20,627 bases of DNA, taken from positions 1 to 20,627 of the forward strand of contig DATCZA010000037.1 of assembly GCA_036526135.1 (NCBI GenBank), read 5' to 3'. Made by a program: the position numbers and the translations under genes. Of this stretch, positions 1-7,274 are shown in pieces; within the stretch, counting starts at the first letter, position 1, and each line of letters starts with the position of its first letter. The notes under the pieces are model-generated. The model searched no databases. It had not been told where the DNA came from and was given only the letters and a program-made list of their open reading frames with translations. The DNA is from UBA2965 sp036526135 (GTDB lineage: Bacteria; Pseudomonadota; Gammaproteobacteria; Pseudomonadales; Azotimanducaceae).

Positions 1-1
1 C

Positions 2-580
2 GCCGACTACGAGGGGATGGTGGGGACCAACCTCAAAGGCGAATACCTCATGGGCAGAGCGGTGATCGCCGAGATGCTCAAGCAGGGCCGCGGCGGCGAG
101 ATCGTCAACGTGGCCACCGACCACATGGTCACCTGCGGCTCTCCGTTCGAGATCTGCCCGAAGCTCGAAACCTGTCCCTGGGCGGATTCTCCCCGGCCCA
201 CGGGCGGGGGTGATGTGATGGACGTCTACGATGCGTCCAAGTGGGCGCTGAACGGATTTCTATTCGCCTGGGCGAAAGCGCTTCGCCCCCACGGTATCCG
301 CGTCAACGGCATGTGCATGGGCGCGACGGACTCCTGGATGATCCGGGACTTCTACGGGTTTCCGCAGACGCCGGGGGAGGAGACCGAGGAGCAGATGGAG
401 GAGGTGTCCACCTGGATGGCCAAGGGGGATACGGCCCAGGTGGTGATGAACCTGCTCAAGGAAGGCCCAGAGGGCCGCACGGCCCAGAACATCAACCTCT
501 GCGTGGGCCGGCCGACCAAGCTCGAGCCGCCGTTGCCCAACGTCTACATCACCGAGGAGAGTCTCAATGTCAGCGCTTGA
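2..580 (+). CDS. SDR-family NAD(P)-dependent oxidoreductase, 5' end cut by window edge
   Basis: The frame is open to the left edge and 192 residues are visible, so the N-terminal dinucleotide-binding TGxxxGxG part is missing. The visible part has the classical SDR core: a TNLKG segment, IVNVAT, then YDASK (Tyr codon 227-229, Lys 239-241) and NGMCMGATD. SDRs interconvert alcohols and ketones with NAD(P)H. Two things are odd. The residue where the catalytic Ser usually sits is Thr (codon 116-118). Thr and Tyr are 37 residues apart instead of about 13, and the insert carries three cysteines. The last 14 bases overlap the next gene, a close paralogue with the same YxASKWAxNGF and NGMCMGATD signatures, so the two are probably translationally coupled and may form a hetero-oligomer (inference). 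The substrate is unknown. Confidence 0.9.
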   Translation, partial: ADYEGMVGTNLKGEYLMGRAVIAEMLKQGRGGEIVNVATDHMVTCGSPFEICPKLETCPWADSPRPTGGGDVMDVYDASKWALNGFLFAWAKALRPHGIRVNGMCMGATDSWMIRDFYGFPQTPGEETEEQMEEVSTWMAKGDTAQVVMNLLKEGPEGRTAQNINLCVGRPTKLEPPLPNVYITEESLNVSA

Positions 581-1361
581 GGGAAAAGTCGCCATCGTCA
601 GCGGCGCCGCCCAGGGGCTCGGCGAAGCCTTCGCCCGGGCGCTGAGCGAGCAGGGGGCCATCGTCACCGCCTTCGACGTGCAGGAGACCATCGGCGACGT
701 GGCGGCCGCCATCGAGGGAGCGACGGGCAACCGGGTACTCGGATTGGTGGCCGACGTCTCGAAACGCGACGACGTGGAACGGGTGGTAGCCGCCACCGTC
801 GAGACCTTCGGCGGCCTGGACCTGCTGGTGAACAATGCCGGCAACTGGCGCCGCACGCCGGTGGATGCGTCCTGGGAGCAGGCCCTGGCGGATTGGGACT
901 TCATCATGGACACCAACCTCAAGGGGCTTCTCATGCTGTCCCGCGCCTGCGTGCCGCACCTTCAGGCCCGCGGCGGCGGCGACATCGTCAACATCAGCAC
1001 CTACTACGTGCTCCCGGCCAAGTCGGAGGGCACGAACTCGCCGGAGACGGATCTCTACAACGCCTCGAAGTGGGCCATCAACGGCTTCACGGATGCCTGG
1101 GCGAAGTACCTGGCCAAGGACAACATCCGGGTGAACGGCATGTGCATGGGCGCCACGGACACGCCGATGCTGCGCGGGCTTTTTGACGACGGGCAGCTGC
1201 CGCCGGATCTTGCCGAGACGGTGATGCGGCCGGCCCAGATCGCCCAGCAGATGATCGATCTGCTCGCCGACGGCCGCTCAGGTGAGAACATCGGTGCCTG
1301 GGTGGGCGAGCCCATCGTCATCCCGCCGCACCCGCCCGAGCATCGGCGCATTTCCGGCTGA
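567..1361 (+). CDS. SDR-family NAD(P)-dependent oxidoreductase (paralogue of upstream gene)
   Basis: A complete 264-residue SDR, the usual length for a classical SDR. The cofactor motif is SGAAQGLG (residues 12-19, Ser in place of the usual Thr), followed by VNNAG and the active-site YNASK (Y164, K168). The position of the catalytic Ser again appears to be Thr (IVNIST), 19 residues before Tyr, six more than usual. The ATG at 567 lies inside the upstream gene, with GAGGAG at about 554-559 as ribosome binding site. The shared NGMCMGATD stretch and a common C-terminal pattern mark it as a tandem duplicate of its neighbour. Likely role: alcohol/ketone oxidoreduction on the same or a related substrate. 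The stop lies within a palindrome shared with the converging gene. Confidence 0.93.
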   Translation: MSALEGKVAIVSGAAQGLGEAFARALSEQGAIVTAFDVQETIGDVAAAIEGATGNRVLGLVADVSKRDDVERVVAATVETFGGLDLLVNNAGNWRRTPVDASWEQALADWDFIMDTNLKGLLMLSRACVPHLQARGGGDIVNISTYYVLPAKSEGTNSPETDLYNASKWAINGFTDAWAKYLAKDNIRVNGMCMGATDTPMLRGLFDDGQLPPDLAETVMRPAQIAQQMIDLLADGRSGENIGAWVGEPIVIPPHPPEHRRISG

Positions 1362-1378
1362 GCCGGCGCTCAGCCGGA
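1353..1378. terminator. Palindrome shared by two convergent stop codons
   Basis: An exact 11-bp stem (left arm TCCGGCTGAGC, 1353-1363) with loop CGGC (1364-1367) and the complementary arm at 1368-1378. It contains the TGA of the plus-strand SDR (1359-1361) and the TGA of the minus-strand flavin oxidoreductase (1370-1372). A GC-rich stem between convergent genes suits a bidirectional terminator or an RNA 3'-end stabiliser. Neither side has a run of T after the stem, so it is not a canonical intrinsic terminator. Confidence 0.45.
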
Positions 1379-2269
1379 GAGCAGGTAGGGCGCGAGCTCT
1401 GCGTGGGAGCCGGGCACCAGCTCGGTGAGCTGGACCCGGTCAATGCCGATCTCGCCGAGCTGGTTCAGAGCCTCGGCCACCTGCTCAGGCTCGCCTACGA
1501 AACGGGAAAGGTACCCGTTCGCCAGCGCTGCCTTCAGCCCCTTCACGGCGGGATTGTCCCCCGTGCCGGTGAGGATGAAGATGCCGAGCGGCACGTCGGC
1601 GTTCACCGCGCGGACGCGCTCGACCTGGCCTCGCACCTCTTCCTCGGTGACCGTCGCCATGATCTCGAAGTCCAGGTAGCCCACCCGGGTTGCCCGGGCG
1701 CTGGCCTTCACCTCGACCCGGTCCACCAGCGGCGCCACCTCGCGCAGCGCGCGGGGGCCGCCGGCGGAGGCGATCAGAGGCGGCGGAGAGTCCGTGACGA
1801 GCCCCAGGGCGTGCTCACCCTGAATCCGCACCTGGTAGTGGTCGCCCTGGAAGTCGCACTGGCCGGTGGCGAGCAGAGAACGAACGACGGTCAGTGCTTC
1901 CACGTATCTGGATACCCGCTCGGGACCCGACGGGTAGACGTCGCCCATGGCCTCGATCTCGTCCTGAAGCCAGCCCGCTCCGAGACCTGCCTCGAACCGC
2001 CCGCCGGATGCGGCCTGCAGTGAGAGGGCCGCCTGGGCGAACTCCACCGGCGAGCGGAACAGGTTGTTGCAGAACGACGTGGTGATCAGCGTGCGCGTGG
2101 TGGCGCAGGCCATCTGAGTGGCGGCGACGAACACGTGGGGGTAGCGCGTCGCGCCCACCCAGAGGTGATCGCTCGCGCAGATACCGTGCCAGCCCTGTGC
2201 TTCCTTCTCCCGGGCCCACACATCGGGCTTCACCCCGGTGCTCGCGGGGTAGTTGGCGAAAAATTCCAT
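1370..2269 (-). CDS. LLM-class (luciferase-like) flavin/F420-dependent oxidoreductase
   Basis: A 299-residue protein of the bacterial luciferase-like fold, a TIM barrel using FMN or coenzyme F420. Visible family features are the N-terminal strand MEFFANYPAST, the segment WHGICASDHLWVG, the phosphate/flavin region SGGRFEAGLGAGW, and a C-terminal FVGEPEQVAEAL segment typical of these monooxygenases or reductases. The reading frame extends 7 codons upstream to a GTG at 2290. The ATG at 2269 is preferred because GGGAGGA, a strong ribosome binding site, lies inside that extension about 10 bases upstream. It stands alone on the minus strand between two SDR groups and diverges from the glycosidase/sulfatase operon, so a role in modifying the same aglycone is plausible but inferred. 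The cofactor cannot be settled from sequence alone. Confidence 0.88.
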   Translation of the reverse strand: MEFFANYPASTGVKPDVWAREKEAQGWHGICASDHLWVGATRYPHVFVAATQMACATTRTLITTSFCNNLFRSPVEFAQAALSLQAASGGRFEAGLGAGWLQDEIEAMGDVYPSGPERVSRYVEALTVVRSLLATGQCDFQGDHYQVRIQGEHALGLVTDSPPPLIASAGGPRALREVAPLVDRVEVKASARATRVGYLDFEIMATVTEEEVRGQVERVRAVNADVPLGIFILTGTGDNPAVKGLKAALANGYLSRFVGEPEQVAEALNQLGEIGIDRVQLTELVPGSHAELAPYLLSG

Positions 2270-2380
2270 ATGGCGGTTTCCTCCCTGCACCCGTTCTGCT
2301 CGTCCCGGGCGCTGCCCGCGACAATACTAACCCAAAGGATCGGGACACTCGTCGTCGCGGCCGGAGCAGCCGGGATGATG

Positions 2381-2389
2381 TGCTACAGT
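2381..2389 (+). promoter_or_regulatory. Candidate extended -10 promoter for the SDR/GH3/sulfatase operon
   Basis: TGCTACAGT reads as an extended -10 element (TGn plus TACAGT, 4 of 6 matches to TATAAT). It lies about 24-30 bases before the first start codon of the operon, in the 143-base gap between divergent genes. No convincing -35 box is present. Transcription would start near 2396 and leave a very short leader. Confidence 0.3.
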
Positions 2390-2412
2390 CTCGCTAAGAA
2401 TGACGACGCGGG

Positions 2413-3210
2413 GTGGGCATGCAGGCTGCGGACTGGATCGATCTGAGCGGGAAGGTCGCCCATGTGACCGGCGCCGGTAAAGGCATCGGTGCGGGCATCG
2501 CGCGGGCGCTGGCCATGGCGGGGGCCACGCTGGCCGTGAGCGACGTGGATGGCGAAGCGGCAGCTCGGACCGCGGAGGAGATCGGCGGGCTCGGCATGCA
2601 GCTCGACGTGAGCGATCGTGCAGCGGTGGACGCCGCTCTCGAGCGCACGGCTGACGAGCTCGGCGCGCTGGACATCCTGGTCAACAACGCCGGCGTCTAC
2701 ATCGGGTTCGGGGGACCCGTTCGTGAGATCACCGACGAGATGTGGCGCACGCTGTGGTCCATCAACGTGGACGGGGTGTTCTACTGCTGCCGAGCGGCCG
2801 CGCGGATCATGATCGAGGCCGGCAACGGCGGCCGCATCATCAACATTGCCTCCACCCAGGCAGTCTCGCCGGGCGTGGGCGTGACCTACGACGGTTCCAA
2901 GGCGGCGGTCACCCAGATGACCAAGGCCCTCGCCCTGGAGCTGGCACCCCACCGCATCAACGTCAACGCCCTGGCACCAGGCCCCACCTGGACGCGCGAA
3001 GGGGACCCGCCGCCCACTGGCGGCCAGCCTCCCGCACCGACTGGTGACCCGCTGGCGGACACGGTGGCCGACCGCATCGCCCGGCTGCCTGCCGGCCATT
3101 GGGGCGACCCCATGGAGCAGGGCAAGGCGGCGGTCTTTCTCGCCTCTTCCCTGAGTGATTTCGTCACCGGTATCTATCTGCCGGTGGACGGTGGCTGGCT
3201 CACCCTCTAG
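2413..3210 (+). CDS. SDR-family NAD(P)-dependent oxidoreductase
   Basis: A classical SDR of 263-265 residues. GTG at 2413 and ATG at 2419 are both possible starts; neither has a strong ribosome binding site, and the GGGG at 2409-2412 slightly favours the ATG. Numbered from the ATG, the cofactor motif TGAGKGIG is at residues 17-24, NNAG at 89-92, and active-site YDGSK at 157-161 with the Ser-containing NIAST before it. The C-terminal VDGGW segment is the usual SDR ending. It is the first gene of the plus-strand run and is followed after 22 bases by the GH3 glycosidase. A dehydrogenase acting on the aglycone or its hydroxyl groups is likely; the substrate is not readable. Confidence 0.93.
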   Translation: MGMQAADWIDLSGKVAHVTGAGKGIGAGIARALAMAGATLAVSDVDGEAAARTAEEIGGLGMQLDVSDRAAVDAALERTADELGALDILVNNAGVYIGFGGPVREITDEMWRTLWSINVDGVFYCCRAAARIMIEAGNGGRIINIASTQAVSPGVGVTYDGSKAAVTQMTKALALELAPHRINVNALAPGPTWTREGDPPPTGGQPPAPTGDPLADTVADRIARLPAGHWGDPMEQGKAAVFLASSLSDFVTGIYLPVDGGWLTL

Positions 3211-3232
3211 CGCGCTCGATCGGAGGAGCGTC

Positions 3233-5710
3233 GTGACGGCAGGGCTCAGGTCCAAGCACAACGAGGCGGCCGCTCTCGTCGCCGAGATGACCCTGGAGGA
3301 GAAGGCCGGGCTCTGCTCGGGCCGGGATTTCTGGCATCTGAAACCCGTGGCGAGGCTGGGATTGCCATCGGTGATGGTGACCGACGGCCCCCATGGTCTG
3401 CGCAAGCAGGATGCGGAGGCCGATCACGCGGGGCTGAACGCCAGCGTGCCGGCCACCTGTTTTCCCACCGCGTCGGCACTGGCGTGCTCGTGGGACCGCG
3501 AGCTGCTGCAGGAGATCGGCGTGGCCCTCGGAGAGGAGTGCGTGGCGGAACGGGTGGCCGTGCTGCTGGGGCCCGGCATGAACATCAAGCGTCACCCCCT
3601 GTGCGGGCGGAATTTCGAGTATTTCTCCGAGGATCCGCTGCTGTGCGGCGAGCTGGCCGCGGCCCTCATCGACGGTGTCCAGTCACAGGGGGTCGGCACC
3701 AGCGTCAAGCACTTCGCGGCCAACAATCAGGAACACGGGCGCATGACGGTGAATGCCATCGTCGATGAGCGCACGTTGCGGGAGATCTACCTGCGGGGAT
3801 TCGAGATCGCGGTGCGCAACTCCCAGCCGTGGACGGTCATGTGCGCCTACAACCGCCTCAACGGGACCTACTGCAGCGAGCACGCCTGGCTGCTCGATTC
3901 GGTGCTGCGCGACGAGTGGGGCTTCGCGGGCCTCGTGGTCAGCGACTGGGGTGCTGCCAACGAGCGGGCCCGGGGGGTGGCTGCCGGGCTGGACCTGGAG
4001 ATGCCGGCCAGCGGCGGGATCAACGATGCCCGGGTGGCAGCCGCCGTGCGCTCGGGCGAGTTGGCCGAGGCCGTGCTCGACCGGGCGGCAACCCGCAATG
4101 CGAGCCTGGCCCTGCTCGGCGGCGAGCTGGAAGGTCGGCCCCGGGACGTCGACCACGATGCCCACCATGGCCTGGCGCGCCGGGCGGCGGCGCAGAGCGC
4201 CGTGCTGCTGAAGAACGACGGCGGGCTGCTGCCCCTTGGCAGGGATGTATCCATCGCCGTCATTGGTGCCTTTGCCCAGCGTCCCCGATATCAGGGCGCC
4301 GGAAGCTCCCAGGTGCGCCCGACCCGCCTGGATTGCGCCTGGGACGCCATGGAGAAAATTGCCGAGGCGGGCCGGCTTACCTTCGCGGCCGGCTACGATC
4401 CGCGCCGCAGCGAGCCCGATCAGGCTCTCATCGACGAGGCCGTCGACCTGGCCCGCGCCGCCGAGGTGGCGGTGGTGTTTGCCGGCCTGCCGGGCATCTA
4501 CGAATCCGAAGGTTTCGATCGTGCCCACATGCGCCTGCCCGACCAGCACAACCGTCTGATCGCAGCCGTCTGCGATGCCAACCCCAGTACGGTGGTGGTG
4601 CTGAGCAACGGCGCGCCGGTGGAGATGCCCTGGGTCGACCGCCCGGCGGCGGTGCTCGAAGCGTATCTCGGCGGTCAGGCGGGCGGTTCCGCCGCGGCCG
4701 ACCTGCTGTTCGGGCTGGCGAATCCCTGCGGCAAGCTGGCGGAGACCTTCCCGATGCGCCAGGCCGACGTGCCCTCCGATGCGTGGTTTCCGGGCTCTGA
4801 TCGCCAGGTGCAGTATCGTGAGGGTCTATACGTCGGTTACCGCTACTTCGACACCTTCGACCGGGGGGTGCTCTTCCCGTTCGGCCACGGGCTCAGCTAC
4901 ACCCGCTTCGAGTATGGCGAGATCGCCATGGACGATCTGCGCTACGAGCAGGGCGGCAGGCTAGAGGTGAGCGTCGACGTGACGAACGTCGGCGACCGCC
5001 CCGGCGCCGAGACCGCGCAGCTCTACGTCGCCGCTCTGACCTCGGGCGCCTACCGGCCGTTCCATGAGCTGAAGGGGTTTGCCAAGACGCGGCTGGAGCC
5101 GGGCGAGACCCGGCGGGTGACGTTCGTTCTCGATGATGGCGCCTTCGCCGTCTACGATCCCGAGGCCAAAGCCTGGATCGTGGAAGCGGGTGAGTTCGAG
5201 CTGCGCGTGGGCGCATCGAGTCGCGACATCCGCCAGACCCGCATAATCACAGTGGTTTCCGATCAGACCCTGTCGCCGGCGACCGAAGCCGTCGGGGGCC
5301 CGAACGCCGGTAGCCCGAACGCCGGTAGCCCGAACGCCGGGGACCCGGGCAGCGCCGACGCAGGCCTGGCGGTGGCGGACGCGGCGTTTGCCGCCATGCT
5401 CGGGCGACCGGTTCCGGATCCCGAGCCGGTGCGCCCCTACCACCTGAACTCGTCGGTGAACGAGATTGCCGAGAGCTGGTTGGGCCGTCTGGTGAAGGCG
5501 CGGGTGGTGGCCGGCTTCCAGCAGCGCATGGGCGCGCGCAGCAGCGACGAGACCGTGCAGAAGATGTTCGAGGAGATGGCCAACAACATGCCGCTTAGGG
5601 CCCTGCCGCTGTTCTCGCGAGGGGCGATCAGCTTTGCGCAGCTGGAGATTCTGGTGGCGCTGCTGAACGGGCGGGTGCTGCGCGCGCTGCGGCTGTGGTT
5701 GAGCGGCTGA
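3233..5710 (+). CDS. Glycoside hydrolase family 3 (beta-glucosidase-like), cytoplasmic, with C-terminal extension
   Basis: An 825-residue retaining glycosidase removing non-reducing beta-linked sugar, most likely glucose. Domains in order: GH3 barrel (about 30-290) with KHFAANNQE (159-167) and nucleophile D238 in VVSDWG; GH3 C-terminal domain (about 310-520) with AGSSQV and probable acid/base E426 in ESEGFDR; fibronectin-III-like domain (about 550-665) with FPFGHGLSYT. After it comes a PNAGS-repeat linker (about 690-703) and an alpha-helical domain of about 100 residues containing MPLRALPLFSRG and ALLNGRVL. No signal peptide is present, so the enzyme should be cytoplasmic. The frame is open back to 3155 inside the preceding SDR; GTG 3233 is chosen because GGAGGAG (3222-3228) precedes it by 4 bases. 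The sulfatase follows immediately. Confidence 0.95.
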   Translation: MTAGLRSKHNEAAALVAEMTLEEKAGLCSGRDFWHLKPVARLGLPSVMVTDGPHGLRKQDAEADHAGLNASVPATCFPTASALACSWDRELLQEIGVALGEECVAERVAVLLGPGMNIKRHPLCGRNFEYFSEDPLLCGELAAALIDGVQSQGVGTSVKHFAANNQEHGRMTVNAIVDERTLREIYLRGFEIAVRNSQPWTVMCAYNRLNGTYCSEHAWLLDSVLRDEWGFAGLVVSDWGAANERARGVAAGLDLEMPASGGINDARVAAAVRSGELAEAVLDRAATRNASLALLGGELEGRPRDVDHDAHHGLARRAAAQSAVLLKNDGGLLPLGRDVSIAVIGAFAQRPRYQGAGSSQVRPTRLDCAWDAMEKIAEAGRLTFAAGYDPRRSEPDQALIDEAVDLARAAEVAVVFAGLPGIYESEGFDRAHMRLPDQHNRLIAAVCDANPSTVVVLSNGAPVEMPWVDRPAAVLEAYLGGQAGGSAAADLLFGLANPCGKLAETFPMRQADVPSDAWFPGSDRQVQYREGLYVGYRYFDTFDRGVLFPFGHGLSYTRFEYGEIAMDDLRYEQGGRLEVSVDVTNVGDRPGAETAQLYVAALTSGAYRPFHELKGFAKTRLEPGETRRVTFVLDDGAFAVYDPEAKAWIVEAGEFELRVGASSRDIRQTRIITVVSDQTLSPATEAVGGPNAGSPNAGSPNAGDPGSADAGLAVADAAFAAMLGRPVPDPEPVRPYHLNSSVNEIAESWLGRLVKARVVAGFQQRMGARSSDETVQKMFEEMANNMPLRALPLFSRGAISFAQLEILVALLNGRVLRALRLWLSG
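5299..5340 (+). repeat. 15-bp tandem repeat (2.8 copies) inside the GH3 gene
   Basis: The unit CCCGAACGCCGGTAG occurs at 5299-5313 and 5314-5328 and partly at 5329-5340. It encodes three PNAG units spaced by Ser, a flexible linker between the fibronectin-like and C-terminal helical domains. Copies are identical, suggesting recent slippage and possible length variation between strains; a change of one unit would keep the frame. Confidence 0.9.
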
Positions 5711-5713
5711 GGC

Positions 5714-7252
5714 GTGCGCGTCCTGCTCTTGCGTGCCCTGATCGCGTCGCTGTGTGCGGGCCTGGCAGCCTGTCAGGATCCGGCGAGCGGGGTGGGGCCC
5801 ACGACCGGTGATCTCGAGCCCGGCCGGAGCGACCGGCCCCCGAACGTGATCATTCTCTTTGCCGACGACCTCGGCTACGGAGATCTCGGCAGCTACGGTC
5901 ACCCGACCATACGGACGCCCCGGCTGGACGCGCTGGCCGCTGCCGGGCAGCGCTGGACGGATTTTTACGCGGCCGCCCCCGTCTGCTCGCCCAGCCGGGG
6001 CGCGCTGCTGACCGGCAGGCTGCCCAACCGGACGGGGCTTTACGGGCGCCGGCTCAACGTGCTGTTTCCGAACGACCCCGGCGGGTTGCCGACAGCGGAG
6101 CGCACCCTCGCGGAAGCCCTGGGTGAGCGGGGCTACGCGACGGCCGTGGTCGGCAAGTGGCACCTCGGAGACCGGCCCGAGGCTTACCCCACCCGCCACG
6201 GGTTCGATTACTGGTTCGGGCTGCCGTACTCCAACGACATGGACTGGGTCGACGCCATGTCCTTCGAGGAAGTGCTCGCGCTGGCCGCGGCGGGTCGGAT
6301 GCCCGAGGTCGAAGAGGAGATCGCGCGCCGGCAGGCGCTCTATCTCGATCCACGCAACGAGTACTGGAACGTGCCGCTGGTGCGCAGCCAACGATTGGCG
6401 ACGGGCATCACCGACGAGGTCGTCGAGCGGCCGGCGCTGCAGGCGTCGTTGACAAGCCGCTACACGGACGAAGCCGTGGCCTTCATCCGGCGTCATCAGG
6501 CGCAGCCGTTCTTCCTCTACCTGCCGTACACGATGCCCCACACGCCTCTGTTCCCGGGCGACGCTTTTGCCGGCGGGAGCCGGGGCGGTCGTTACGGCGA
6601 CGTGGTGGAGGAGCTGGACTGGAGCGCGGGCGCGATCGCAGATGCTCTGCAAGAGCTGGGTCTTGCAGAAAACACCCTGGTGGTGTTCACCAGCGACAAC
6701 GGGCCGTGGCTTGCCATGGATCATCACGGCGGGTCTTCGGGTCCGCTGCGGGACGGCAAGGGCACCACCTTCGAGGGCGGTGTGCGGGTGCCGGCGATCT
6801 TCTCGTGGCCGGGCCGCATAAAGCCGGGGGTGACCGTCGGTATCGGCTCGATCCTGGATCTCTACGCGACGGCACTGGCCCTGGCTGGTGCTGACGCCGG
6901 CGCCGCCGGCGACATCGACGGCTTCGATCTCAGCGGGACGCTGCTGGAAGGCCGGCCGAGCCCGCGCTCGAGTATCGCCTACTATCGCAGCGGCGAGCTC
7001 ATGGCCTTCCGCCAGGGCGAGTACAAGCTGCATCTGGTTACCCAGGGCGCCTACGGCCGGCCGCCCGAGCGCGTGGTCCACGAGCAGCCCCTGCTTTACC
7101 ACCTGGGGGAGGATCCGGGCGAGCGGTTCGATGCGGCGGGTCGACATCCGGACGTGGTGAAGCGACTTCAGCGCGCCGTGGCCGCCCACCGGGCAAGCCT
7201 GGTTGAGCAGCCGCCGCTGTTTGATCGGCGGCTTCAGCCGGTGCACGATTGA
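5714..7252 (+). CDS. Lipoprotein sulfatase, formylglycine-dependent (S1 family)
   Basis: A 512-residue type I sulfatase hydrolysing a sulfate ester. The N-terminus has a lipoprotein signal peptide with lipobox LAAC (C20), placing it in the periplasm or on a membrane surface. The calcium-site ADD is at 50-52. The maturation signature CSPSRGALLTGR starts at C91, which must be converted to formylglycine by an FGE- or anSME-type enzyme not encoded here. GKWHLG is at 147-152, MPHTPL follows, SDNG is at 327-330 and GKGTTFEGG comes later, so the catalytic set appears complete. Start is GTG 5714; an in-frame TGA (the GH3 stop) lies one codon upstream, and only a weak TGAGG precedes it, so translation probably depends on coupling to the GH3 gene. 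The GH3 partner suggests a sulfated glycoside substrate (inference). Confidence 0.95.
   Translation: MRVLLLRALIASLCAGLAACQDPASGVGPTTGDLEPGRSDRPPNVIILFADDLGYGDLGSYGHPTIRTPRLDALAAAGQRWTDFYAAAPVCSPSRGALLTGRLPNRTGLYGRRLNVLFPNDPGGLPTAERTLAEALGERGYATAVVGKWHLGDRPEAYPTRHGFDYWFGLPYSNDMDWVDAMSFEEVLALAAAGRMPEVEEEIARRQALYLDPRNEYWNVPLVRSQRLATGITDEVVERPALQASLTSRYTDEAVAFIRRHQAQPFFLYLPYTMPHTPLFPGDAFAGGSRGGRYGDVVEELDWSAGAIADALQELGLAENTLVVFTSDNGPWLAMDHHGGSSGPLRDGKGTTFEGGVRVPAIFSWPGRIKPGVTVGIGSILDLYATALALAGADAGAAGDIDGFDLSGTLLEGRPSPRSSIAYYRSGELMAFRQGEYKLHLVTQGAYGRPPERVVHEQPLLYHLGEDPGERFDAAGRHPDVVKRLQRAVAAHRASLVEQPPLFDRRLQPVHD
7209..7233 (+). other. Hairpin at the 3' end of the sulfatase gene
   Basis: Arms AGCCGCCG (7209-7216) and CGGCGGCT (7226-7233) form an 8-bp stem with a 9-base loop, about 40 bases before the next start codon. 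There is no T-run after it. It could slow or partly stop transcription, or protect the upstream mRNA, within the operon. The effect is inferred. Confidence 0.3.
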
Positions 7253-7274
7253 GCAAAGCAAGGGGAGGAATCAG

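Noticed and set aside
3155..3232. N-terminal extension of the GH3 frame into the preceding SDR
   Set aside because: It would overlap the SDR by 56 bases; the GTG at 3233 has a strong ribosome binding site and matches the family's N-terminus.
5299..5340. Short tandem repeat considered as a CRISPR or mobile-element trace
   Set aside because: Units are 15 bp with no spacers and are in frame within GH3, encoding a linker.
4961..7261. 766-codon open frame on the minus strand opposite GH3 and sulfatase
   Set aside because: The plus-strand proteins carry complete catalytic motifs; the antisense product is a composition artefact rich in Arg, Pro and His.
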